A stretch of 36,107 nt of DNA from Chlamydiales bacterium (GTDB taxonomy: Bacteria > Chlamydiota > Chlamydiia > Chlamydiales > VFKH01), in NCBI GenBank assembly GCA_031292375.1, contig JARLHF010000068.1, positions 1-36,107 on the forward strand, read 5' to 3'. Position numbers and translations under genes: made by a program. Below the pieces are notes generated by a model. That model saw nothing but the letters and a program-made list of their open reading frames with translations, had not been told where the DNA came from and did no database searches. Shown piece by piece: positions 28,384 to 34,856 of this stretch. Every line of letters starts with the position of its first letter. Position 1 is the stretch's first letter.

Positions 28384-29628
28384 TTAATTATCTTCTATCA
28401 ACACAATCTTTCTCTTTTCCCTCTGCAACATTCTGATAGAACTATAAGAACAAAATAACACACCCGCTACGAGCGCTAACACAGGCCCAAACAACACGAC
28501 CAAAAGGCTTCCAAGCGGGGGTGCAAAACAACCTCGTATCCCCATCATTAAAAGCATTACGCTACTAAATGGAGAACTGTTCTTATCCTGAGAAAACATA
28601 GGCCCTGCAAGGTTCCAGCAAAGATGAAAACCAGCTTGTGCACTTCCATAAATCAAATAAGCGATATACACCCAAATCACATTAGTAGTTGCAGCAAGCA
28701 AGCAAATGGGAAAAAGTCCCATGAGAACAAAAATTACAAAACATAATTTATAAATATCAAAACGAGAGAATAATTTTCCCCAAATAGGTGATGTAAATGC
28801 ATACCCAACCCCTCTCCAAACAGAAAGAGCAATTGCAAGATCTGTGTAAGAAAGTCCTAGCACATCTAGAAAAAAAATGGGTAGTGCTGGTTGAATTACC
28901 ATAATGCCAACGCCGCAAATCATGACGCCTACTTGAAAAAAACGGTAATCTTGTCTCTCTTTAAGTAATAAATAAGCATCTTTCCAAGGGTCTATAATTT
29001 TTTTTATACAAAAATGATCTTCTTCAGGAACTTCTTTTTTGATGCCCTCTAAAGGTATTCTTGCTTGTAAAAACACACCTAAAATACCTATAAAAGCACT
29101 CACAGGGAACATCCAACGCCAAGACCCACTGTGATGATCCAACATATAACCAACACCTATCGCAAGCGCAATACCCTCAACATACCCTAAAGCAGAGCTC
29201 CAAGAAATAATGTTGCCTCTCGATTTCTTTGGTAAATTCATTTTTAAAATCTCAAGCCAAGCAGGAACCCCTCCCCTCTTAAGAGTCGCATAAAAAATTA
29301 CTGATATTAAAAAAATCCACGGATTGTCTATGAACGGGAAAAAGAAAAAAGCAACTCTAGAGAGAATTCCAGACCATATCAGATTAGAAAGAACCTTGTG
29401 CGGTTTTCTTGCAAGTGTTGAGCTCCAATACATAGAGGCAATTCCAACGACTGGGCGAAGCATCGTAAACAGCCCAACTTGAAAAGCACTGGCATGTAAA
29501 TCTTTGTGTAAAATAAAGACAAAAAGATAAAAAAGAGTCCATAGAGGCTCATTGAGAAGCTCCGTTATAAAAACAGCATTTCTTGTTTTTATAAAGCGAA
29601 TATTTACAAAACGTGTATCTTCACTCAT
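28384..29628 (-). CDS. MFS transporter
   Basis: This is a 414-residue major facilitator superfamily permease with about 11-12 membrane helices and a charged central loop around IPLEGIKKEVPEEDH between the two six-helix halves. The loop between helices 2 and 3 contains SSTLARKPHK, a loose form of the MFS motif. The substrate cannot be predicted. The ATG at 29626-29628 (MSEDTRF) is preceded by GGGAAG, although close. An in-frame TTG 18 codons upstream would run almost into the tRNA gene. The gene is divergent from the tRNA and lies just outside the island. Confidence 0.85.
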   Translation of the reverse strand: MSEDTRFVNIRFIKTRNAVFITELLNEPLWTLFYLFVFILHKDLHASAFQVGLFTMLRPVVGIASMYWSSTLARKPHKVLSNLIWSGILSRVAFFFFPFIDNPWIFLISVIFYATLKRGGVPAWLEILKMNLPKKSRGNIISWSSALGYVEGIALAIGVGYMLDHHSGSWRWMFPVSAFIGILGVFLQARIPLEGIKKEVPEEDHFCIKKIIDPWKDAYLLLKERQDYRFFQVGVMICGVGIMVIQPALPIFFLDVLGLSYTDLAIALSVWRGVGYAFTSPIWGKLFSRFDIYKLCFVIFVLMGLFPICLLAATTNVIWVYIAYLIYGSAQAGFHLCWNLAGPMFSQDKNSSPFSSVMLLMMGIRGCFAPPLGSLLVVLFGPVLALVAGVLFCSYSSIRMLQREKRKIVLIEDN

Positions 29629-29643
29629 CTTCCCAAAATTCTC

Positions 29644-29673
29644 TTGATTTACAACAGGACTACATGATATGAA
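29644..29673 (+). promoter_or_regulatory. Possible tRNA promoter
   Basis: -35 TTGATT (29644-29649), an 18-base spacer and -10 TATGAA (29668-29673) lie 14 bases upstream of the tRNA gene. Confidence 0.35.
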
Positions 29674-29686
29674 ATATGGCAATTCT

Positions 29687-29760
29687 GGGGCAATAGCTCA
29701 GTTGGTCAGAGCAGCGGACTCATAACCCGCTGGTCCCTGGTTCAAGTCCAGGTTGCCCCA
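29687..29760 (+). tRNA. tRNA with CAT anticodon (elongator Met or Ile2)
   Basis: The 74-nt cloverleaf has acceptor GGGGCAA/TTGCCCC with discriminator A, D stem GCTC/GAGC, T arm CCTGG-TTCAAGT-CCAGG and anticodon loop CTCATAA. The regular first base pair and the lack of three G-C pairs in the anticodon stem rule out initiator tRNA. The sequence around the anticodon resembles the Ile2 (lysidine) type as much as elongator Met, and I cannot separate them. The outermost closing pair next to the loop is A-C. No CCA is encoded. This gene is the integration target of the adjacent island, and its 3' half is duplicated at 34546-34594. Confidence 0.93.
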
Positions 29761-29765
29761 CTTTT
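29717..29765 (+). repeat. Island att repeat, left copy (within tRNA)
   Basis: These 49 bases from the anticodon stem to five bases past the tRNA 3' end match 34546-34594 with a single mismatch (29752 G, 34581 C). The two copies are 4829 bases apart. The left copy forms the functional tRNA 3' half. Confidence 0.92.
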
Positions 29766-29797
29766 TCCACACATACTTCTGAATGGGTTTTTGAGCA

Positions 29798-29816
29798 TTT
29801 CGCAAATGTTGCGAAA
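29798..29816. repeat. Perfect 8-bp inverted repeat near the left att
   Basis: TTTCGCAA-atg-TTGCGAAA lies 33 bases inside the left att repeat. A symmetric site this close to an att core could bind a recombinase or excisionase. That role is inferred from position only. Confidence 0.5.
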
Positions 29817-29822
29817 ACCTCA

Positions 29823-29847
29823 TTTTACGCAATTTTTACGCAATCGG
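29823..29847 (+). repeat. Inner direct repeat, left copy
   Basis: These 25 bases contain two TTTTACGCAA-like words and end in TCGG. They match 34408-34432 with one mismatch. The paired placement at both island ends suggests arm-type integrase sites. Confidence 0.75.
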
Positions 29848-29995
29848 CCACAACAGACCAGCACAATTCAAAGCAATCTCTCTTTTTCCCGACCAATTTT
29901 TCTGAAATCTTTTCCTACTTCTCCATTTTTTCGTTGGAACAGTGGGAATTCTGGGAACGGAATTCTTTTTCTGCTCATTTTCAGAGACTTACAGT

Positions 29996-30211
29996 TTATT
30001 TAATCGTTCCCATACCACCAAATAGGCTATGGGATCCGTCCATCAAAACTGAACCATCAATGTTGTCTTTGATCGCATCCCATGGGATAAAAGTTTCAAG
30101 TACAACCTTTCCGGCAGGCAATAGCACCGAATGGAGGTTTTTTAAGATGTTAAGTGCTTCTTTTCGATCTTGAATAAGCTGAAACGACCCTATAGCGATG
30201 AAAAGAAGACT
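29996..30211 (-). pseudogene. Class I SAM-dependent methyltransferase remnant
   Basis: A 71-codon open stretch encodes the post-motif part of a class I methyltransferase: FIAIGSFQLIQDR, then an alpha helix, then LLPAGKVVLETFIPWD, matching the usual LxPGGxLxLE strand. It lacks the N-terminal SAM-binding half. Its upstream end is an in-frame TGA (30212-30214), 18 bases beyond the end of the GNAT gene. There is no start codon, so this is a remnant. Confidence 0.65.
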
Positions 30212-30229
30212 TCATTTGATTTTGCCTAT

Positions 30230-30712
30230 TTAGGAACATCCATTTTCCTTTTTTAAAATGCCCTGCGTCTGTATTTCCTCAGCAAAATATTTTATAAAAA
30301 AGGTTTTGGTAAGTTTTGGATTTTTTTTATTTTCCCTTACGAACTCAACGGTAAAACCACATTTTTTGTAAAATCCTGGTGCCGAAAATGCACTTGTAAC
30401 GAGATTGATGTTATTGAATCCTTTACCTTTGAAATGATTTTCGAGCGCCTGCAGTAATTTTTTCCCATAGCCTTTCCCGCGAAAAGGCTTATAGACCCAC
30501 ATATCATCAATATACACTTCTGAAAATGCAGTGAAGGCATTGAGAACACCAAGCACCTCTCTTTTTTCATCCCTAAGAATAACCGCAAATCTTTTGTAAT
30601 TTACATCAATGCCATGACTACTTTCATATTCTACAAGATCTTTGCGCATTTTTTCTTCCACTTCTTCAGGAAGTGTGTCGACAAATTCCATTGTGTGACA
30701 TTTATTATTCAT
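30230..30712 (-). CDS. GNAT family N-acetyltransferase
   Basis: The 160-residue protein transfers an acetyl group from acetyl-CoA to an unknown amine. The GNAT acetyl-CoA loop is PFRGKGYGKKLLQALE (motif A, RGKGYG), preceded by the VYIDDMWVYK strand and followed by INLVTSAFSAPGFYKKCGF (motif B). The ATG at 30710-30712 overlaps the stop of the phosphatase (ATGA) and has AAGG 6 bases upstream, so the two are translationally coupled. It appears intact and is part of the island cargo. Confidence 0.88.
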   Translation of the reverse strand: MNNKCHTMEFVDTLPEEVEEKMRKDLVEYESSHGIDVNYKRFAVILRDEKREVLGVLNAFTAFSEVYIDDMWVYKPFRGKGYGKKLLQALENHFKGKGFNNINLVTSAFSAPGFYKKCGFTVEFVRENKKNPKLTKTFFIKYFAEEIQTQGILKKENGCS

Positions 30713-31242
30713 ATGAGCCTTCGGGCACTCCATTTTTCATTTTCCACTGTAAAATGAACGGGAACGCAGTTATTAATGGCCCATTCACATTCCACTCCTA
30801 AGAAGCAGCAGAGCGCCCAATGAACGCCGCTGTGCGCAACAATTAGTACGGGACCTTTTTGCTCGAGCGCTTGATTTACTCCTTTGAGCACCTGACGCAT
30901 GAATTTACGCACAGGGTCTTTGGCCTGCAAGTAAGCCATAGTTCCAAGAGCGGTCATCTCTTTCCATATTAGACCGGAACATTCACCAAGCTCCTCTATT
31001 TCGCAGTGATTGGCCGAAAGCCTAGAGGTAACGATGTCTTTGGTCTCTTGAGCACGTTTAAAGGGGCTGCAACAAACGGTCTTAATCGGTAAAGAAGCAA
31101 TAATCGGTTCAATACCATTGGCTTGAGTTAAACCTGTAGAATTTAAGGTGATATGAGCGGGGAGATCGATTTTTTCTTGTGTTGAAATATTATGATCTGT
31201 CTGCCCATGACGAATGAAATAAAACTCTTTCTTTAAAATCAT
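30709..31242 (-). CDS. Histidine phosphatase (phosphoglycerate mutase-like) family protein
   Basis: The 177-residue product has the family hallmark FYFIRHGQTDHN with the catalytic RHG at 11-13. The conserved SPFKRAQET (second arginine) and the second catalytic histidine in VAHSGVHW are also present. These enzymes act through a phosphohistidine on varied phosphoesters; the substrate is unknown. The ATG at 31240-31242 overlaps the NUDIX stop codon, and the GNAT start overlaps its stop, so three genes form a tight coupled set. It looks complete. Confidence 0.88.
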   Translation of the reverse strand: MILKKEFYFIRHGQTDHNISTQEKIDLPAHITLNSTGLTQANGIEPIIASLPIKTVCCSPFKRAQETKDIVTSRLSANHCEIEELGECSGLIWKEMTALGTMAYLQAKDPVRKFMRQVLKGVNQALEQKGPVLIVAHSGVHWALCCFLGVECEWAINNCVPVHFTVENEKWSARRLI

Positions 31243-31470
31243 GACGTCCATCCGCATTCAGAATAAAAATTTCCTTCCAGAATAGCCTTTAAAGCTGTGG
31301 CGTTATAATCCACTACGTTTAATGGCAATGCGTCCAGTGGAAAAAATGCAATGCACTCGCATTTATCAGGTTCTCGGTTGATGATACTGCCCTCCCAGGA
31401 CGCGCATTCGAAAAAGATATCCACGTTGAGCCGATTTGTTTTTCGATGCATCACGTGGATGAATACTCAA
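31239..31470 (-). pseudogene. NUDIX hydrolase, C-terminal remnant
   Basis: The frame encodes the C-terminal half of a NUDIX (MutT-like) protein: FIHVMHRKTNRLNVDIFFEC, SWEGSIINREPDKCECIAFF, PLDALP and a terminal YSECGW, as in small NTP-diphosphatase NUDIX proteins. The Nudix box (GX5EX7REUXEEXGU) is absent. Upstream of 31470 the frame meets a TGA; beyond it a few similar-looking codons continue before similarity ends. The first ATG is 31452-31454. It still overlaps the phosphatase start, which suggests the intact operon was once NUDIX-phosphatase-GNAT. Confidence 0.7.
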
Positions 31471-31814
31471 GCGGATAGCTTCGGTTGCTCGAAGCAAGCC
31501 TTGGTTTTTCTTAAAGAGCTTTATGGCTTTCTGGTTTTGCATTCATGGATAACAATGTCGATAAATGTTGTCTTTTTACTACATTCTTATCCATTAAAGA
31601 TTTTTGGTCATTGGAAATTTCCTTCTCATTTCTTTTCATCTTGTGCTGGAAATTTCCAAGTTTTTTTGGTAGACTCCTCTTTAATCCTAACAGATATTTG
31701 CGAAAACACTCAGCTCACACGAGATGTCGTTTTTAACAGCATAAGAAAAAATAAACAAAACCAGTCGGTGACCTAGATTGAAAAAGACAATGATGAATAA
31801 ATTCAAGCATATCT
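31471..31814. other. No recognisable gene; palindromic repeat
   Basis: This 344-base stretch holds only short frames on both strands with no family resemblance. Two copies of the self-complementary GGAAATTTCC, extended to TTGGAAATTTCC (31611-31622) and GGAAATTTCCAA (31648-31659), form a 12-bp inverted repeat 25 bases apart. It is probably debris of the lost NUDIX start and other cargo. Confidence 0.5.
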
Positions 31815-32040
31815 ATGAATGATAATCAAAAACGTTTAAGACAACGTGCTCTTCAAGCCGCTGCACTATACAAGCAACAGTATGTAAGCCCAATTGATGT
31901 CTTTATTGGAATGAAATTGCTTCAACCTATTCATGTTGATGATTGGCGAAAAGGAAAGAATCCCTTATCTTGAAAGAGTTATACAAGTTTTTTTGATATC
32001 TCTCATAATAAGGACAAAATTTTATAACATATCTATTTGA
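31815..32040 (+). pseudogene. Small conserved gene broken by a frameshift
   Basis: The frame from ATG 31815-31817 gives 52 residues, with KQQYVSPIDVFIGMKLLQP and HVDDWRKGK before a TGA at 31971-31973. Moving to the +1 frame at about 31960 restores IPYLERVIQ and runs to a stop at 32038-32040. A YVSPIDVF...W..G..PYLE..I pattern is familiar to me from small proteins of other bacteria, though I cannot name a function. One extra A in AAAGAATCCC (31955-31964) explains the shift. Confidence 0.6.
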
Positions 32041-32055
32041 CAATCAATGAGATTT

Positions 32056-32976
32056 TCAATCATTCGGTAATTTATATTTTTGTAGCCTGCTGTTTGGTTT
32101 CTCAGGGGTTGTATAAACAATTCTGCCCTGTTTTAGTAGGGTCACAAGCACTTTCTTTAAAGCTCCAGAAATATGCTTATGCCCCAGACCTTGAGAGAGT
32201 TCACTTTTAGATAAGGGACCATTTTTGAGCAAATTAAGTACTACATTTTCTAACGACTCGGGCCTTGACTCGGGCCTTGACTCGGGCCTTGACTCGGGCC
32301 TTACTTTTTCGGCTTTACCTATTTGCTCTTCCGGTCTTTTGCCAGTAGAAAAGAATGAAGAGGGTAAAAAAGTAGTAACAACAGATTCAGCACGCACTTC
32401 CCAGGTTGGCTTGGGATTTCCATTTTCTTTACACCAATCGATAATGTTGAGCGTACCCATTCCCCACTTTTCAATCACCCCGGCGCGGTAAAATACGCTA
32501 GCGATGATAGGATTCCATGGCTTAGATTCATGCGGTCTTGTCAGTTTTTCAGGAGTCATATCGAAATGAAAAATTCCGGGATTGATGATTTCCAAGTGGT
32601 CATCATACATTGCAATAGCAACAGCGCCACCTGGAGTCGTGTAATCCCTATGACAAATGCTGTTTGCAAGAGCCTCTCGTATAGCAAGAGGCGGATAAAG
32701 AGGGTAATCCTCTCGAATCATTTTTCCAGGTACAACACGCCCAGATATAGGGACATGATCTAACAGAAACGACTCACCGCGCCTCGAAAGATCAAAACCA
32801 TTCCCCCAGTAATTGCGGTTGTCCATAAAACCACCTAATCGATCAGTCCCTCTAAATCTAGCCAGTCTGATAGATAGCTGAGGATAGCTTGCAAAAAGCC
32901 TTTCGCTCTTCCCGTACAACGCAACAGCTGCATTAATGAGATGCCCATCATCAAATAAGGTAAAGAGAATGCAAAA
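32056..32976 (-). pseudogene. COG2865 (AlbA_2/RecG-like) ATP-binding protein, 5'-truncated
   Basis: The frame carries the C-terminal two thirds of a COG2865 transcriptional regulator/helicase-like protein: ARFRGTDRLGGFMDNRNYWG, YPPLAIREALANSICHRDYT, YDDHLEIINPG and VFYRAGVIEKWGMGTLNI (HATPase-type module). A repeat linker and a C-terminal winged-helix segment follow. The N-terminal AlbA_2 DNA-binding domain is missing. Homology continues upstream of the first possible start (TTG 32917-32919) as LFDDGHLINAAVAL and then stops at a TGA (32977-32979), inside the 5' end of the FRG gene. No plausible start codon with a ribosome binding site exists. Confidence 0.75.
32255..32302 (+). repeat. Four tandem 12-bp repeats
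   Basis: GACTCGGGCCTT occurs four times in perfect tandem, encoding four RPES units on the minus strand in the linker between the ATPase module and the winged helix of the COG2865 protein. The unit is 12 bases, so copy-number change keeps the frame. Confidence 0.95.
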
Positions 32977-33394
32977 TCAAAACGATATTCACTTAGTGAC
33001 TCCGTCCAGTCTACAAGACTTAATTATAGCGATTCAAGTCGCTCAAAGAGAGCATGGTCCAAAATTGATGTATCGTGGTCAGAGAAATGCTGCTTGGGAA
33101 ATCAACTCTTCTTTTACAAGAAGTTTTTCAGAGGAGAATCTAGAGAAGATCCGTAATCCCTTCACTAGACTTGAAAAAATACCCTACGGTCTAGCCATGA
33201 ACTCGTTTCTAAACTACTTTCTATCGTTGGAACCATCTGAAGAAGTAATTCAGAAATTAAATGGACGAGGTTGTCGTCGTTTTGAAGTGGCTCGGCATCA
33301 TCAACAAAATTTCTTAAAATCTAGAATTCATGGGATCAAAGAACTCAATCTTCCTGGATCTCCCATAATTGATTTTACGTTCAGATTATGCTGA
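32969..33394 (+). CDS. FRG domain protein, probably truncated
   Basis: The 141-residue product carries the N-terminal part of an FRG domain: LMYRGQRNAAWEINSSFTR gives the diagnostic RGQ, and RRFEVARHHQ with SPIIDFT corresponds to the usual H-x-G-x-P-T-x-L-L-D-W-T region. FRG proteins are normally longer. Here the frame ends a few codons later, exactly where the DUF559 frame begins, so the C-terminus was lost at a fusion junction. The ATG 32969-32971 has AAGG 8 bases upstream; an in-frame ATG at 32936 is weaker. The function is unknown; FRG proteins often occur in defence and mobile islands. Confidence 0.65.
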   Translation: MQNQNDIHLVTPSSLQDLIIAIQVAQREHGPKLMYRGQRNAAWEINSSFTRSFSEENLEKIRNPFTRLEKIPYGLAMNSFLNYFLSLEPSEEVIQKLNGRGCRRFEVARHHQQNFLKSRIHGIKELNLPGSPIIDFTFRLC

Positions 33395-34007
33395 TCTTAA
33401 TGTACCCATTTTAGAGCGAATGTTCAACAAGCGTTGCCGAGGTTATGAAGCTGTAGGATATAAAATCCTGCTTCCTGCCAGTGCCACGCCCGGATGGCCC
33501 ACCCAAGCACCACTCCCAGTTGATCCGGCTTGGAAGAGTGATTATGCAGCAAGTATCAAGCGTTTGATTTGTGATGGTGTGGATATGCCATTGGCCAATC
33601 TCTTTGTTCAAATGGCCTCAGTTATGCATGCTGATGCAGAGGGCGTCGATCGAGCTCGAAGTGCCACTGAAGCATTTCTTTATCGTCGTCTTGAAACTTT
33701 ACCTCAGACCGCAGGAAGATTTCATCTTAACGCTCTATTGTCAATCCCATTCGATATTTCAAGTCAAATGGAGGTTGATTTATTTTGTGCCGACGCGCGT
33801 CTTGCGGTTGAACTTGATGGTGCACAGCATCTGGCTGATGCTAATGCCTATCGCCGGGATAGACGTAAAGATGCTTTACTCCAGCAGAATGGTTACTTGG
33901 TTCTACGATTTTTGAGTGAAGATGTCGGTAAGCATCTAGATGATGTTTTGGATTCAATTCTTCGAGCCTTGACACATCAAAGTGCACTTCTAGAAGGTAA
34001 AATTTGA
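33369..34007 (+). CDS. DUF559-type PD-(D/E)xK nuclease domain, N-terminally incomplete
   Basis: The frame encodes up to 212 residues ending in a DUF559/Vsr-like endonuclease fold: MEVDLFCADARLAVELDGAQ (D137, E149, with QH 153-154) and YRRDRRKDALLQQNGYLVLRF, the typical DUF559 core. Upstream is a region with ILERMFNKRCRGYEAVGYK and DYAASIKRLICDGVD that I have seen attached to such domains in proteobacteria. No start with a ribosome binding site is present; the first is TTG at 33369, overlapping the FRG stop by 26 bases, or ATG at 33420. Base composition (for example 33475-33540) looks richer in GC than the neighbours, suggesting separate import. It is probably a fragment, although the nuclease core is intact. 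Confidence 0.6.
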   Translation: MILRSDYADLNVPILERMFNKRCRGYEAVGYKILLPASATPGWPTQAPLPVDPAWKSDYAASIKRLICDGVDMPLANLFVQMASVMHADAEGVDRARSATEAFLYRRLETLPQTAGRFHLNALLSIPFDISSQMEVDLFCADARLAVELDGAQHLADANAYRRDRRKDALLQQNGYLVLRFLSEDVGKHLDDVLDSILRALTHQSALLEGKI

Positions 34008-34066
34008 ATCTGTTTGTGAGATAAAATATGGGAAGGTATTATATGAAAGTTCTAGGAGGTTTAGTT

Positions 34067-34405
34067 ATGACAAATGAAGCAGATCTCCTAAAACAACAAA
34101 AAACAACCAAACGATGGATTTGGATAATGACGTTGTTTTATGCGATTCCTTTTCCATTTCTCTTATATGCTTCTCTATTTTCAGTAGCGATTCTCAATCC
34201 TTCTGGCATAAAATTTCTTCAATGGACCTTTATCCTCCTTTGCCTTTCAATCCCTCTTTCAATTCCCCTTTCAATTTTTTTTATGTGGCATCAATATTTT
34301 CAGAAAAAATATTCGCAAGCTTGTTTCTACTTCGTGTTGCCAATTATAATAGCCGTCACTAGCTATTTTTTAATCGAGTTTGTGGGGTTATTTCTGACGT
34401 CTTAG
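34067..34405 (+). CDS. Small membrane protein, unknown
   Basis: The 112-residue product has about three membrane helices (WIWIMTLFYAIPFPFLLYAS, a second with a repeated LSIP motif, and LPIIIAVTSYFLIEFVGLFL). The ATG 34067-34069 has a perfect AGGAGG 7 bases upstream, so the gene is probably expressed. In-frame ATGs at 34028 and 34043 lack such a site. The LSIPLSIPLSI stretch comes from a short imperfect 12-base DNA repeat. I do not recognise the family. Confidence 0.6.
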   Translation: MTNEADLLKQQKTTKRWIWIMTLFYAIPFPFLLYASLFSVAILNPSGIKFLQWTFILLCLSIPLSIPLSIFFMWHQYFQKKYSQACFYFVLPIIIAVTSYFLIEFVGLFLTS

Positions 34406-34407
34406 CT

Positions 34408-34432
34408 TTTTACGCAAATTTTACGCAATCGG
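34408..34432 (+). repeat. Inner direct repeat, right copy
   Basis: These 25 bases match 29823-29847 with one mismatch. They lie 114 bases inside the right att copy, in the same orientation as the left one. Confidence 0.75.
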
Positions 34433-34545
34433 TGGGAAAAAGCTACAATAAAATAGCGTAATTGAGCACAATTGGCACTTTAAAAAACCGCTAATTTCAC
34501 TGTGCCTATGTACTCTCTTTTACGCTCCTTTACGGAAGATCAACC

Positions 34546-34594
34546 GACTCATAACCCGCTGGTCCCTGGTTCAAGTCCAGCTTGCCCCACTTTT
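34546..34594 (+). repeat. Island att repeat, right copy (tRNA 3' fragment)
   Basis: This is a copy of the tRNA 3' half from the anticodon stem onward. The D arm and 5' acceptor are missing, so it cannot be a tRNA. The mismatch (C at 34581) would break the first T-stem pair. It marks the far end of the island. Confidence 0.92.
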
Positions 34595-34613
34595 CTTAAA
34601 TCTTTTTTAGAGT

Positions 34614-34757
34614 ATGCCAAGAGACGATTCGACTCGCGAATCACTTCCATCCGATGGGGCTACTCCACTGATGCAAAGGGTACCAAAAGAATTTCAAGAG
34701 TACTGCTTAGATCGCTTTTTAGCAGCTATTCGTAATTTAAGAAAAGACAACAACTAA
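34614..34757 (+). CDS. Small ORF, 47 residues, doubtful
   Basis: ATG 34614-34616 to TAA 34755-34757 encodes a charged peptide with a helical C-terminal half (FQEYCLDRFLAAIRNLRK). Only a weak AGAG precedes it and I recognise no family. It may be the tail of a lost gene, or chance. It lies between the right att copy and the nuclease gene. Confidence 0.25.
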   Translation: MPRDDSTRESLPSDGATPLMQRVPKEFQEYCLDRFLAAIRNLRKDNN

Positions 34758-34856
34758 TATCCAATAACTCCGAGCTAGTATTCTTATTTTTCCACTAGCA
34801 TTTTGACCAAAAATTCTCTACCATACTACGTAATAATGATGGAGTTTAAAAAAAGC

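Larger units (their letters stand above)
29717..34594. mobile_element. tRNA-anchored genomic island, about 4.8 kb, integrase lost
   Basis: The segment is bounded by direct repeats of the tRNA 3' half, the hallmark of site-specific integration by a tyrosine recombinase into a tRNA gene. Just inside each end lies a second 25-bp direct repeat that could hold recombinase arm sites. Cargo: methyltransferase remnant, GNAT, histidine phosphatase, NUDIX remnant, frameshifted small gene, 5'-truncated COG2865 ATPase, truncated FRG gene, DUF559-type nuclease and a small membrane protein. Most are broken, and the DUF559 part looks richer in GC than its surroundings. No integrase or excisionase is recognisable, so the element is a fossil or was mobilised in trans. 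Confidence 0.8.

Noticed and set aside
29687-29760. Initiator tRNA-fMet
   Set aside because: The first base pair of the acceptor is regular and the three G-C pairs of the initiator anticodon stem are absent.
29791-30173. Two overlapping plus-strand frames just inside the island
   Set aside because: They overlap the inner att-associated repeats and the methyltransferase remnant on the other strand, and have no recognisable content.
31351-31776. Plus-strand frame of 141 residues
   Set aside because: Its first third is antisense to the NUDIX remnant and the rest resembles nothing; no ribosome binding site is visible.
34546-34594. Second CAT-anticodon tRNA gene
   Set aside because: Only the 3' half is present and the 5' acceptor and D arm are missing; it is the duplicated att segment.
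34614-34757. C-terminal tail of the missing integrase
   Set aside because: The peptide lacks the tyrosine and R-H-R pattern of recombinases; it is kept only as a doubtful small ORF.
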